Positions 1-8,034 of a DNA stretch of 64,000 nucleotides are shown here, in pieces. The translations under genes were made by a program, and so were the position numbers. The DNA comes from Desulfosporosinus orientis DSM 765 (GTDB taxonomy: Bacteria; Bacillota; Desulfitobacteriia; Desulfitobacteriales; Desulfitobacteriaceae): assembly GCF_000235605.1 (NCBI RefSeq), contig NC_016584.1, positions 1,104,001 through 1,168,000 of the forward strand. Reading direction: 5' to 3'. The first letter of the stretch is position 1, and every line of letters starts with the position of its first letter. Below the pieces are notes generated by a model. That model had not been told where the DNA came from. It saw only the letters and a list, made by a program, of their open reading frames with translations, and did no database searches.

Positions 1-498
1 GAGGAAGAAGATTTACGTCAAGAATTAGTGGAACGTTTGGTTGCTTATCGTGCTTTCAAACAAGCAGCTAAAGTATTGGAAGGTTTAGAAACATCCTCTG
101 GGCGGTCTTATTTTCGTGAGGTCAACCTTGAGGAGCTGTTAAGGGATGCCAAACCAGAAGATCCCCTAAAGGGGATAACTTTTGACAATCTTTGGCAGGC
201 TTTTTGTCAAGTTATTGAACGTGCCGAAAAAGGGGAAGACATTCGATATGTTGAACCCGATGAAATAGGGATTGAAATAATGCTGGCAGATGTTTTGCGC
301 CGTGTTCTGCTGCATCCTAAGGGGATTCGTTTTAACCAGCTTATAAGAATTGGATCGCGCATGGAATTGATTGTCTCTTTTCTGTCACTGCTGGAATTAT
401 TAAAATCCGGAAAGGTTCGGGCTGAACAAGTAACCCTTCTAAGTGATATAATGATATATCCAACCCCAAAAGCCTGGGAATTTACCGTAGAGGAGTAG
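1..498 (+). CDS. scpA: Segregation and condensation protein A (5' end outside window)
   Basis: This is the C-terminal two thirds of ScpA, the kleisin subunit that bridges the two SMC heads in the chromosome-condensing SMC-ScpAB complex. The reading frame is open from base 1, so the start lies upstream of the window; about 165 codons remain where full ScpA has about 250. The remaining part has the helical region and the C-terminal winged-helix (LADVLRRVLL, then FNQLIRIGSR) that contacts the SMC cap. It ends in TAG, five bases before scpB, so the two form the usual scpAB operon. Identification rests on sequence pattern plus the scpB neighbour and is secure. Confidence 0.93.
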   Translation, partial: EEEDLRQELVERLVAYRAFKQAAKVLEGLETSSGRSYFREVNLEELLRDAKPEDPLKGITFDNLWQAFCQVIERAEKGEDIRYVEPDEIGIEIMLADVLRRVLLHPKGIRFNQLIRIGSRMELIVSFLSLLELLKSGKVRAEQVTLLSDIMIYPTPKAWEFTVEE

Positions 499-503
499 AT
501 GGA

Positions 504-1052
504 ATGCTGTTTAGGGAACCGGAAACAGCTGCCTTAGAGGCCCTTTTATTTGTCGCAAAAGAACCCCTGACTCCCGAATTCCTAGGGGAAATTCTGGAAT
601 TAGACTCAGGTAAGGTTGAAGAGCTTCTTTATGAACTACGTACTCGGTATACTGCCGATTCCAGCGGGCTTGATTTGATAGAAGTTAACGGCGGCTATAA
701 ATTAGGTACTAAGCCCCAAGTGGCCCGCTATATTGAAATTTTATATAAGCAGCCCGCTCAAGCACTTTCCAATGCGGCTCTTGAAGTACTTTCCATTATC
801 GCCTACAAACAACCTGTCACAAGGGGAGAAGTAGACTTTATTCGAGGAGTTCAATCGGATCGCGCATTAGCCACCTTAGTGGAAAAGGGCCTTGTGAAGG
901 ATGTGGGCCGCAAAGAGGGACCTGGGCGACCCATATTATATGCGACAACAGAACAATTCCTTCTCCATTTTGGTTTGCGTTCTTTAGAGGATATGCCGGA
1001 TCTGGATATAGAGTCACTTAGCGAGGAACAAGTGGCTAGTACTCAAGAGTAA
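504..1052 (+). CDS. scpB: Segregation and condensation protein B
   Basis: ScpB of 182 residues, the dimeric winged-helix (KITE) subunit that binds ScpA in the SMC condensin complex. The two winged-helix domains lie at about residues 1-75 and 85-160. The second carries the well conserved ALEVLSIIAYKQPVTR stretch followed by IRGVQSDRAL, typical of the family. Length is normal. It starts five bases after the scpA stop and is followed by a strong hairpin terminator, so the operon ends here. Its position upstream of the spmA-spmB-rluB region matches the order known from Bacillus subtilis, although several other genes are inserted between. Confidence 0.96.
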   Translation: MLFREPETAALEALLFVAKEPLTPEFLGEILELDSGKVEELLYELRTRYTADSSGLDLIEVNGGYKLGTKPQVARYIEILYKQPAQALSNAALEVLSIIAYKQPVTRGEVDFIRGVQSDRALATLVEKGLVKDVGRKEGPGRPILYATTEQFLLHFGLRSLEDMPDLDIESLSEEQVASTQE

Positions 1053-1093
1053 CAGAATGAATTGCCAAGACAATTGAATGAGTTCTGACAGCA

Positions 1094-1142
1094 AAAAATA
1101 CGCCATGTAACGACTTTAAGACGGATCAAGGCGTATTTTTAT
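1094..1142 (+). terminator. Rho-independent terminator of scpAB
   Basis: The arms AAAAATACGCC (1094-1104) and GGCGTATTTTT (1130-1140) are perfect 11-base inverted repeats with a 25-base loop. The downstream arm ends in a T run. It lies 42 bases after the scpB stop. Confidence 0.8.
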
Positions 1143-1149
1143 ACTCTGT

Positions 1150-1461
1150 AAAAAGACCCCAAAGACGTGCAGAAGACCCTAGACCCGAAAGGCAGGGCAG
1201 CTTCGTCCACAGGAGCGAACCCATTGCATGGAGAGGCGGTAAAAGCCCACAAGCGGCAGCGGGAATGCGGAGCCATGGTTAATCAGGTATTACCCTGAGG
1301 TTTGGCACGAAAGTGTCCGGTGGACATTTTCGCCGAAGCGGCAATCTCCAAAGAATACTTACCCGCTGAAGGAAGCTCCCGCAGGCGCGAGTGGGCGAGC
1401 CTCGGAATGCGGTGAGCGGATGTGGCGAAGCTTGCCCGACCCGGCAAGGTGCCTTTTTTAA
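1150..1461 (+). ncRNA. GC-rich structured intergenic element, identity unknown
   Basis: This gene-free stretch of about 310 bases is far richer in G+C than its surroundings and contains no convincing reading frame. It holds several inverted repeats. The clearest is CGAAAGTGTCC (1308-1318) with GGACATTTTCG (1322-1332), pairing over 11 bases with one G-U. Its end reads GGCAAGGTGCC followed by a T run (about 1443-1459), which looks like a short plus-strand terminator, so a stable transcript is plausible. I could not match it to RNase P RNA, tmRNA, SRP RNA or 6S RNA by their conserved cores. A species-specific repeat element is the main alternative. Confidence 0.35.
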
Positions 1462-1462
1462 T

Positions 1463-1483
1463 CTGCTGATGCTGTATCAGCAG
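1463..1483. repeat. 8-bp stem inverted repeat
   Basis: CTGCTGAT and ATCAGCAG are separated by 5 bases, just downstream of the stop codon of the minus-strand DUF4474 gene. There is no T run on either side, so it is not a standard terminator on its own. It may stabilise the 3' end of either transcript. Confidence 0.5.
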
Positions 1484-1492
1484 CCTAGAAAT

Positions 1493-2401
1493 CTAATTGT
1501 GTTTGCCAGAAGCATCCTTCTTCCCCTGCCCATTAATGAGACGGGATGAAACATAAGCTCCAATCAAAGTTATTACCACGAGTAAAATAGATCCATAGAT
1601 TTCGAATTGTTGTTTTGTCTTACCGATCTTGAATATTTTCTGGTAGATTTCAGGGGCTTGTTCTTTAAGGGCTATTAATTTATCCTCGAGATTGTCAAAT
1701 TGGCTGGTAATTTCTTGATAGGTCGTACATAATACTTCATTTTTCTTTTGGATTATTCTATCCATTGTTGGTGTTCGAGTAATGGGCTGAGGGCTGTGAG
1801 GTGTATCAAAAACAAACCTTACCGTGTTCTCAATGGCGCTAAACTCATGGTTGGAATATCCGGCATTTTTAAGCCCGGAGATAAACCCTTCAAGCATAAG
1901 TTTATCTTTCAAAGTTATTTGAACATCCATGGTTAATTCTGATGGCTCAGAAAATTCCCCTAACTTAAAACCTGTCAGCCACCAATGTTTTCCCTGGCGG
2001 GTAAAGAGTGTTTTACCGTTCTTTTTTAACGTGCAGGACATCTGCAGTAAATCTTTATCTGTTGCACACTTATAAAAAGTACCGTTAATAACTCCAGGGA
2101 TCTTTAGATTTATACCTTCGTTATAGACCCCTATTTCACAACCCGTGACCAGGTCATATTGGCCCTTCCAAAAACCGATCATCCATTTTTTTTCATTGTA
2201 TTGAAAATAAATAGGTTCACTGTCTATGATCATTCCCAATGGCGCAGCTGCCTCATCATACAAGCGGCAGTAGCCTACATTCCGCTGCCAAGGGTTCAAG
2301 ATAGAACAAAAAATATCTTGGATAGAATCATAAGAATAGCCGGCAAGTTCGATGGCTTTATTAAATTCTTCATTATTAATTGACGAAATCTGAACGGACA
2401 T
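1493..2401 (-). CDS. DUF4474 domain protein with C-terminal membrane anchor
   Basis: A 302-residue protein of unknown function. Residues about 25-240 carry the DUF4474 pattern, including NPWQRNVGYCRLYDEAAAPL and FWKGQYDLVTGCEIGVYN, which is characteristic of this family in spore-forming Clostridia. After a coiled-coil-like linker there is one hydrophobic segment at about 266-286 (YGSILLVVITLIGAYVSS) followed by a short charged tail, so the domain is probably tethered to the membrane. It stands alone, reading against scpAB, with an AGGGAGG-type ribosome binding site next to the ATG. Family assignment is from memory of the motif; the function is not known. Confidence 0.8.
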   Translation of the reverse strand: MSVQISSINNEEFNKAIELAGYSYDSIQDIFCSILNPWQRNVGYCRLYDEAAAPLGMIIDSEPIYFQYNEKKWMIGFWKGQYDLVTGCEIGVYNEGINLKIPGVINGTFYKCATDKDLLQMSCTLKKNGKTLFTRQGKHWWLTGFKLGEFSEPSELTMDVQITLKDKLMLEGFISGLKNAGYSNHEFSAIENTVRFVFDTPHSPQPITRTPTMDRIIQKKNEVLCTTYQEITSQFDNLEDKLIALKEQAPEIYQKIFKIGKTKQQFEIYGSILLVVITLIGAYVSSRLINGQGKKDASGKHN

Positions 2402-2517
2402 ACCTATCCCTCCTTAGTACATAGTATTGGATAGGTACATAGAATGGCACATATTATGTAAAAAATGTTAAATAAAGTTATTTGAATATGGGTTAGAGTT
2501 ATAGGGAGTGAATTTAG

Positions 2518-3117
2518 GTGGAATTCTTTGAATACGGGGATAAAGAAATAAATTACTTAAAGCGCAAAGATAAAAAATTAGGTGCTGCCATTGAACGCAT
2601 TGGCATGATTGAACGCAAGATAACCCCTGATCCATTTATTGCTATAGTTTCAAGTGTTGTCAGTCAGCAAATTTCTAACAAGGCGGCAGAGACAGTATGG
2701 AACAGATTGCTTTCTCTTCTCGAACGGATAACCCCTGAAAACATTGCTCAAATGAACGTGTCCAAAATTCAAGGCTGTGGGATGTCTGAAAGAAAGGCCG
2801 GTTACATTAAGGGTATTGCAGATGCGGCAATTTCAGGAAGCGTGGATTTTAAGACGCTTCATACTCTATCCGATCAGGAAATCATTGATGTATTATCTTC
2901 ATTGCATGGTGTAGGAGTTTGGACAGCAGAAATGATTCTTATTTTTTCACTTACTCGGCCGGACGTCGTAAGTTATCGGGATCTGGCGATTTGTCGAGGA
3001 ATGAAAAACTTATATGGGCTTAAAGAACTCCCTAAGGAAAAATTTGAGAGGTATCGAAAACGATACTCACCTTACGGCACTGTTGCATCCTTATATTTAT
3101 GGGCGTTATCAATATGA
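2518..3117 (+). CDS. HhH-GPD DNA glycosylase (3-methyladenine glycosylase II-like)
   Basis: A 199-residue helix-hairpin-helix DNA glycosylase related to AlkA/Mag1, which removes alkylated purines and starts base excision repair. The HhH-GPD signature is visible: a hairpin at LHGVGVWTAEMIL (about residue 133), followed by the catalytic Asp in SYRDLAICRG (about 156). The early helix FIAIVSSVVSQQISNKAA is also typical. There is no Fe-S cluster cysteine set, unlike Nth/MutY. The start is GTG after a GGGAGTGAATTTAG ribosome binding region. The gene is monocistronic. The exact substrate range cannot be read from sequence. Confidence 0.85.
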   Translation: MEFFEYGDKEINYLKRKDKKLGAAIERIGMIERKITPDPFIAIVSSVVSQQISNKAAETVWNRLLSLLERITPENIAQMNVSKIQGCGMSERKAGYIKGIADAAISGSVDFKTLHTLSDQEIIDVLSSLHGVGVWTAEMILIFSLTRPDVVSYRDLAICRGMKNLYGLKELPKEKFERYRKRYSPYGTVASLYLWALSI

Positions 3118-3143
3118 TCCCGCAGCCAGGGATAGCGAAAAAC

Positions 3144-3174
3144 AAAAAAGGGGCCTATTTTAAGGCTGCCCCTT
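3144..3174 (-). terminator. Terminator for the 41-residue membrane peptide gene
   Basis: On the minus strand AAGGGGC and GCCCCTT form a 7-bp stem followed by a run of T (plus-strand A run at 3144-3149). It follows the stop of the small minus-strand gene at 3192. Confidence 0.65.
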
Positions 3175-3191
3175 CTGCTATAAGCGATCCA

Positions 3192-3317
3192 TTATCGTTT
3201 TCGTTCCAACACCATTCCCAACATGATCATTCCAAAAATGGCAAAGATGTGGAAGATAATCCATCCGGGTTCTAAAAAGCTAAATATACCAGGGTCTACT
3301 TTTCTCATTTTCATCAT
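3192..3317 (-). CDS. Small membrane protein, 41 residues, function unknown
   Basis: A short gene with good translational signals. The ATG at 3317 is preceded at 7 bases by GGAGGG, and the frame runs 41 codons to TAA. The product begins MMKMRKVDPGIFS, then has one hydrophobic segment (WIIFHIFAIFGMIMLGMVL) and ends in the charged ERKR, so it should be a single-pass membrane peptide with a positive tail. A matching terminator lies just downstream. I do not recognise a family. The sporulation gene cluster starts about 200 bases away on the other strand. Confidence 0.65.
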   Translation of the reverse strand: MMKMRKVDPGIFSFLEPGWIIFHIFAIFGMIMLGMVLERKR

Positions 3318-3502
3318 AACTAAACCCTCCATCATTTAATATCTGCACCATTAGTTTTTGTAACTTTATAGTTTAAATACGGTGATTGGAAAGGCAATCA
3401 TTGCCTAAAATTTTCTGTTTTGTATAAAACAGCGCGATGAAGGGAATCTTACCTTTTTAGGGTGTGTTACTAGGATGATGTCTGGAGTACGGAGGGGTTC
3501 TG

Positions 3503-4147
3503 GTGCGGGTCTTAGCTCTTTTGCTCGCTATGGTAATTATACTGTTAATCAGCTTTGTTTTAAAAATTAAAGTGGATTTTCGATATCGCCGTATCCAAGA
3601 GGAGGATCATATTGATATTGATTTTCGCATGTTTGGCGGGCTTTGGCGGGCAAACTTTCAGATCCCAACGGTTCAATTAGAATGGGAAAAAGGCCCTCAG
3701 CTGGAACTTGAGCAAGTTGCCAAAACTAAAGGGGGAACACGTAAAACTAAAGCAAAGGCTCGTATTCGTTATATTCGGCGGGGGTGGTTAAGCCGTCTCT
3801 GGCTGAACCTTCCTAATTATATTGCTCTATTTAATTCCATTAAGAAACAATTCTATAAAGGAATACATTGCAAGGAGTTTAGTTGGCGAGTAGAAATAGG
3901 TTATAAAGATGCATGTCATACGGCTTTGGCGGCAGGATCCTTTTGGGTTATGTTTGGTTTTGCTATGTCTCATCTGTATCGTCAAGTGACGATGGAAGTA
4001 AGCAATCCCACCCTGGAAGTTGTTCCACAATACAATAAAGAATGCTTCTTTTGTGACTTTCGATGCATATTCCATTTAAGAATAGGTCATATTATGATCG
4101 TAGGATGGACATTATTGCGAACGTTTTTGCGGGGAATAAGGGGGTAG
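3503..4147 (+). CDS. DUF2953 protein (YtfI-like)
   Basis: A 214-residue protein with an N-terminal hydrophobic helix (LALLLAMVIILLISFVL, residues 4-20) and then the DUF2953 pattern. Near the C-terminus are the typical FSWRVEIGYKDACHTALAAG and WTLLRTFLRGIRG stretches, the former overlapping a second hydrophobic region. It corresponds to B. subtilis YtfI, which also sits directly upstream of ytfJ/gerW. Start is GTG with GGAGGGG six bases upstream. It ends in TAG eight bases before the next gene, so the two are co-transcribed. A role in sporulation is inferred from the neighbours only. Confidence 0.85.
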   Translation: MRVLALLLAMVIILLISFVLKIKVDFRYRRIQEEDHIDIDFRMFGGLWRANFQIPTVQLEWEKGPQLELEQVAKTKGGTRKTKAKARIRYIRRGWLSRLWLNLPNYIALFNSIKKQFYKGIHCKEFSWRVEIGYKDACHTALAAGSFWVMFGFAMSHLYRQVTMEVSNPTLEVVPQYNKECFFCDFRCIFHLRIGHIMIVGWTLLRTFLRGIRG

Positions 4148-4154
4148 CTAAGAT

Positions 4155-4598
4155 ATGGGGAATCATCCCATTGAATCATTAATGAAAACAGCTATGGAAA
4201 GCATCCAACAAATCGTTGACGTTAACACGATTGTGGGAGATCCGGTTGAGACCCACGATGGTTCTGTTATTATTCCAATCTCAAAGGTTTCTTGCGGTTT
4301 TGCTGCAGGAGGCAGTGAATTCTCTCCGCCGGATGATAAAGAAGGAGGAAATTCCGGCGGCGGTTCGTCGGGGCAAGGTGGATCTCTGCCTTTCGGCGGC
4401 GGTGCCGGAGCAGGAGTCTCTGTACAGCCCATCGCTTTTTTGGTGGCTGGCAATGGAACAATCAGACTGCTCCCAGTGGATAGTAATGTGGTCGTTGATC
4501 GAATTATTGATACAGTTCCCGATCTGTTGGACAGACTTTCGGGAATGTTCCAAAAGAAAAAGAAAAACCCGGACGATATTAATATTGCCCGGGACTAA
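4155..4598 (+). CDS. gerW: Sporulation protein GerW/YtfJ
   Basis: A 147-residue protein of the GerW (YtfJ) family, which in B. subtilis is expressed in the forespore and needed for normal spore germination. The N-terminal MKTAMESIQQIVDVNTIVGDP and the following VIPISKVSCGFAAGGSEF are the family signature. They are followed by a Gly/Ser-rich linker (about residues 60-85) and the AGVSVQPIAFLVAGNG strand, then a charged tail. The order DUF2953-gerW matches B. subtilis ytfI-ytfJ. It lies immediately upstream of spmA here, so a sporulation operon is likely. It is soluble as far as can be seen. Confidence 0.93.
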   Translation: MGNHPIESLMKTAMESIQQIVDVNTIVGDPVETHDGSVIIPISKVSCGFAAGGSEFSPPDDKEGGNSGGGSSGQGGSLPFGGGAGAGVSVQPIAFLVAGNGTIRLLPVDSNVVVDRIIDTVPDLLDRLSGMFQKKKKNPDDINIARD

Positions 4599-4695
4599 CA
4601 AATTATGGCCAGTAACAATAGTTAAGCAGAAAGAACGGGATGAACTCGTTCTTTTTTGTTTGTCTTTTTCATACATTTTAGGCAGGGGGTGGGAA

Positions 4696-5277
4696 ATGGT
4701 TAACCTCATCTGGCTTATTATGTTAGTTATCGGCATAATTATCTCAGCCTTGAACGGGCATATTGAAAACGTAACGACTTCCGCGATGAAAGCCGCTGAA
4801 CTTGGCGTAGAAGTTGCCATTGAACTTATTGGTGTGATGAGTTTATGGTTAGGTCTCATGCGTTTGGCAGAAGAAGCCGGTTTAGTAAAAAGCATTGCTC
4901 GTCTTTTTGGTCCGGTAATACGTCGGTTATTTCCTACTCTTAGACCGGACAGTCCTGCCCTGGGAGCTATTATTATGAATTTAAGCGCCAATATATTAGG
5001 TTTAGGAAATGCGGCAACTCCCTTTGGTCTTAAAGCTATGCAAGAACTTCAAAAGGAAAATAAAACTCCAGATGTTGCCAGCACGGCTATGATAACATTT
5101 TTGGCCTTAAATACTTCTTGTATTACGATTATTCCGGCAACAATCATTGGAGTACGCCTAAAAGCAAATTCTGCTGATCCTACAGAAATTATTGGGACAA
5201 CGATAGTGGCTACAGGATGTTCTATGTGTGCAGCGATCTTGGTGGATTATTTAATTCGTCGCAGGAGGAGACCATGA
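4696..5277 (+). CDS. spmA: Spore maturation protein A
   Basis: SpmA of 193 residues, a polytopic membrane protein with nucleoside-recognition (Gate) domain features needed for spore core dehydration. The ATG at 4696 follows GCAGGGGGTGGG. The frame is open further upstream, but that part overlaps gerW out of frame and is not coding. Diagnostic stretches are LGLMRLAEEAGL, SPALGAIIMNLSANILGLGN and AATPFGLKAMQEL. About four membrane segments are visible. The stop TGA overlaps the start of spmB by four bases, so the two are translationally coupled and probably form a heterodimer. Confidence 0.95.
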   Translation: MVNLIWLIMLVIGIIISALNGHIENVTTSAMKAAELGVEVAIELIGVMSLWLGLMRLAEEAGLVKSIARLFGPVIRRLFPTLRPDSPALGAIIMNLSANILGLGNAATPFGLKAMQELQKENKTPDVASTAMITFLALNTSCITIIPATIIGVRLKANSADPTEIIGTTIVATGCSMCAAILVDYLIRRRRRP

Positions 5278-5813
5278 ATTTAATAGGCGAGATTTCTCGA
5301 TGGGCGATTCCCTTACTTTTGTTGCTTGTTCCTTTAGTGGCTTATCTTAAGAAAGTACCCGTCTATGAATCTTTTGTGGCTGGAGCTGAGGAGGGATTTA
5401 CAACAGGCGTTCGGATTCTTCCCTTTCTGATTGGCATGCTTGTTTCAATCAGGGTGTTCGTGGATTCCGGAGCTCTTAATATCCTATCCCACTGGCTTCA
5501 GCCCCTATTTACCTTGTTAGGATTAGACCCTGATTTTACCGCAATTATTCCCTTAGCAATTATGCGGCCCCTTAGTGGTTCGGGAGCCTTAGGGGTGGCT
5601 ACACAGCTTATTAACGAATATGGTCCGGACTCTTATATAGGGCGTTTGGCGTCAACACTTCAGGGCAGTACAGATACCACATTTTTTGTATTGACAGTGT
5701 ATTTCGGTTCCGTTGGAATCAAAAAATACCGCTACGCACTAAAATTAGGGCTGCTGGCTGACATCATCGGTTTGATTATCTCAGTTTGGATTGTCACAAA
5801 AGTGTTTTATTGA
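5274..5813 (+). CDS. spmB: Spore maturation protein B
   Basis: SpmB of 179 residues, partner of SpmA in spore maturation. The ATG at 5274 overlaps the spmA stop (ATGA) and has AGGAGGAGA just upstream; the longer upstream reading frame is not needed. It contains VYESFVAGAEEGFTTGVRIL and the conserved PLAIMRPLSGSGALGV, followed by LQGSTDTTFFVLTVYFGSVG, all typical of the family. Several hydrophobic helices place it in the membrane. In B. subtilis spmA-spmB is followed by rluB; here two glycosyltransferase genes lie between them. Confidence 0.95.
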   Translation: MNLIGEISRWAIPLLLLLVPLVAYLKKVPVYESFVAGAEEGFTTGVRILPFLIGMLVSIRVFVDSGALNILSHWLQPLFTLLGLDPDFTAIIPLAIMRPLSGSGALGVATQLINEYGPDSYIGRLASTLQGSTDTTFFVLTVYFGSVGIKKYRYALKLGLLADIIGLIISVWIVTKVFY

Positions 5814-5863
5814 TTAACACATTGAGCATACTAACAATGAACCAAAAAGGGGGCATTGATTGT

Positions 5864-6664
5864 ATGCTGTATATTGTTTTGCCGGCTTTTAATGAAGAGG
5901 AAGCTCTTCCGGAACTATTTAAAGATATTGAACAGAATTGTGCTGCAATTCCTCATCAAATTGTGGTTGTTAACGATGGTAGTACGGATAGTACCTTAGA
6001 TGTGGTAAAGAACCATGAAAAAACTCATCATAACATTCATAGTGTTAACCATGCTGAAAACCAAGGCTTAGGAGCAGCCATCAATAGTGGTTTTCAATAT
6101 GTCTTAAGCCATAATGATCAAATTCTGGGTGCGGAGGAACGAGTTAATAACTCTCTGAATTATCCCGACGTGGTCATTACCATGGATGCTGACAATACTC
6201 AGCCGGCTGACTGTATTCCCTTACTTTATGATGAGATTTGCTCGGGGGCTGATCTGGTCATAGCTTCTCGTTATGCTCGGGGCGGTGAACAGCATGGCCT
6301 TTCTTTATTTCGCAGAGGACTGTCTTGGGGCGCAGGAAAAGTTATGAAAATCGTTGCTCCTATCAAAGGAGTAAAAGATTATTCATGCGGTTATCGCGCC
6401 TATCGGCTCCAGCTGTTAGCCCAGGGAACCCAATTCTATGGTCCGAATATTATCCAGAGCAATAATTTTTCTGGAATGGTTGAATTGTTGTTGAAAATTG
6501 CTCCCTTTGCAGAACGAGTCAGTGAAGTTCCCTTAAAGCTCCACTATGAGCTTAAAAAGGGTGCCAGCAAAATGAGAATCGGTGCAACTATTTGGGGATA
6601 TTTGTCGCTAATTTATCAGCTTAAGTTAAAAAAATGGAGTACAGTTGAATGGGTCGAGGAATGA
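5864..6664 (+). CDS. Family 2 glycosyltransferase (dolichyl-phosphate mannose synthase-like)
   Basis: A 266-residue GT-A fold glycosyltransferase that would move a sugar from a nucleotide donor to a lipid or surface acceptor. The N-terminal LPAFNEEEALPELF, then IVVVNDGSTDSTLDV, and the DXD-type metal site in VVITMDADNTQPAD are visible. KDYSCGYRAYR lies further along. The start is the ATG at 5864, ten bases after AAGGGGG; codons upstream of it are open but lack a binding site. It overlaps the next gene, a GT39 family transferase, by 16 bases. That suggests it makes the polyprenyl-linked sugar used by that enzyme. Confidence 0.85.
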   Translation: MLYIVLPAFNEEEALPELFKDIEQNCAAIPHQIVVVNDGSTDSTLDVVKNHEKTHHNIHSVNHAENQGLGAAINSGFQYVLSHNDQILGAEERVNNSLNYPDVVITMDADNTQPADCIPLLYDEICSGADLVIASRYARGGEQHGLSLFRRGLSWGAGKVMKIVAPIKGVKDYSCGYRAYRLQLLAQGTQFYGPNIIQSNNFSGMVELLLKIAPFAERVSEVPLKLHYELKKGASKMRIGATIWGYLSLIYQLKLKKWSTVEWVEE

Positions 6665-8034
6665 AACGGCTGTTGTTAGCTGTTATCTTGGTTATTGCTA
6701 TAGTTCTGCGTCTACGTGGAATTACAAATCCTTTATTGGATAATCAAGCTTGGCGACAGGCAGACACGGCCAGCATGGCAACTCATATGATGGGACATCT
6801 CATGGATTTCCCAAGGGTATTCATACCTCAGCTTAATTATGATGGGGTAACACCGCAAAATGTGGAATTAGAATTCCCTTTTTTGCCCTATCTATTAGCC
6901 TGGACGTGGACTCTTTTTGGCTGGTCAGATCTTTGGGGACGTTTGTGGTCTGTGGGACTCTCTTTGTTGACGGTGTTAGGAATCTATGATTTGGGGAAAA
7001 ATGTATTTTCTGAACGGGCAGGACTTTTGGCTGCCGCCATTTATGCGCTAATGCCCTTATCCATTTATTATGGACGAGTTGTCATGCCGGAACCCATGGC
7101 CCAGGCTTGGAGCATTTGGGCTCTTACAATCATTTGGCGATGGAGAGTCCGGGAACAGGAAAAGGGGCTTTGGAAAGCGGCTCTGTTTATGGCCGGCGCA
7201 ATATTAGCCAAACTTCCGCAGCTCATGCTGTTCCCAGTTGCTCTTACCCTTGGTTTTTGGCCTTTACAGAAGGGGCGATTAGGGCAAATTGTTCGCTATA
7301 GTATGATTGTGCTTATTCCCCCTATGGTATATTATTTATGGGTACATTTTAATGTATCCGCCTCAAGTCGTTTTGTATCAGGAATTTTAACGGGACAAGT
7401 AGCTAATACAAGCAACATTGATTGGTCAATTTTGGAGAAAAATATTCAAAACGGCTATACGAAAATTGTCATATATCTGTCCGCAATAGGGCTTCTTCGC
7501 CTCTTACTGTTTCCTTCTCATGCCCGCATGGCTATTCTGGCCTGGGCAGGGATCAGTGGTTTATACGTGGGAGTGGCTTGTGCACGTATTCCCTTAGATT
7601 ATTATTTAGTACCGGTTATGCTTTTGGCTGCCTTATTAAGTGCTTTCGCACTTGACATGATACCTTCACTACCAGGAACCGTTATTGGACTGGTATTTCT
7701 GATTTTGATCCACAAGGGGTCTTATACTGACTTAACCCCAAAGTATCATTGGGATCAGAACTATCTCAGCCAAGGAGTTTGGATTAAGGAGCACACAGAA
7801 CCTTCAGCGGTCCTGGTCTTAAGTGATTCTCCTCCCATGACTTTTTACTATGCTCAGAGGGTGGGATTCAGGCTTTCGGCAGAAGCCAACGCTGAAACTT
7901 TGGACCAATTACCGGCAGACTATTTAGTCCGTCTTCCTCAGAGTGCTCAGAAGGACCCGTTCTGGGAAAAGGTTAAGACTCAATACCCTGAGGTGGGGCC
8001 CGGTGTTTTTGATTTGAAAGAAAGGAGAGAATAA
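6649..8034 (+). CDS. Membrane glycosyltransferase, GT39/ArnT-like (PMT_2)
   Basis: A 461-residue polytopic membrane protein of the dolichyl-phosphate-mannose-protein mannosyltransferase/ArnT type. It has about ten hydrophobic segments and an early extracytoplasmic loop with DNQAWRQADTASMA, the region that carries catalytic acidic residues in this family, then ELEFPFLPYLLAWTWTLFG and the SIYYGRVVMPEPMAQAWS motif. Such enzymes transfer a sugar from a polyprenyl phosphate donor to a surface acceptor. The gene overlaps the upstream GT2 gene and, by one base, rluB downstream. A start 12 bases later at 6661 is possible. Acceptor unknown. Confidence 0.82.
   Translation: MGRGMKRLLLAVILVIAIVLRLRGITNPLLDNQAWRQADTASMATHMMGHLMDFPRVFIPQLNYDGVTPQNVELEFPFLPYLLAWTWTLFGWSDLWGRLWSVGLSLLTVLGIYDLGKNVFSERAGLLAAAIYALMPLSIYYGRVVMPEPMAQAWSIWALTIIWRWRVREQEKGLWKAALFMAGAILAKLPQLMLFPVALTLGFWPLQKGRLGQIVRYSMIVLIPPMVYYLWVHFNVSASSRFVSGILTGQVANTSNIDWSILEKNIQNGYTKIVIYLSAIGLLRLLLFPSHARMAILAWAGISGLYVGVACARIPLDYYLVPVMLLAALLSAFALDMIPSLPGTVIGLVFLILIHKGSYTDLTPKYHWDQNYLSQGVWIKEHTEPSAVLVLSDSPPMTFYYAQRVGFRLSAEANAETLDQLPADYLVRLPQSAQKDPFWEKVKTQYPEVGPGVFDLKERRE

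Noticed and set aside
4216-4695. N-terminal extension of SpmA
   Set aside because: It overlaps gerW in another frame and reads as low-complexity, non-family sequence; ATG 4696 has the binding site and the family start.
4281-4991. Minus-strand ORF of 236 codons antisense to gerW/spmA
   Set aside because: It shadows two well supported genes, has no binding site, and shows no protein family pattern.
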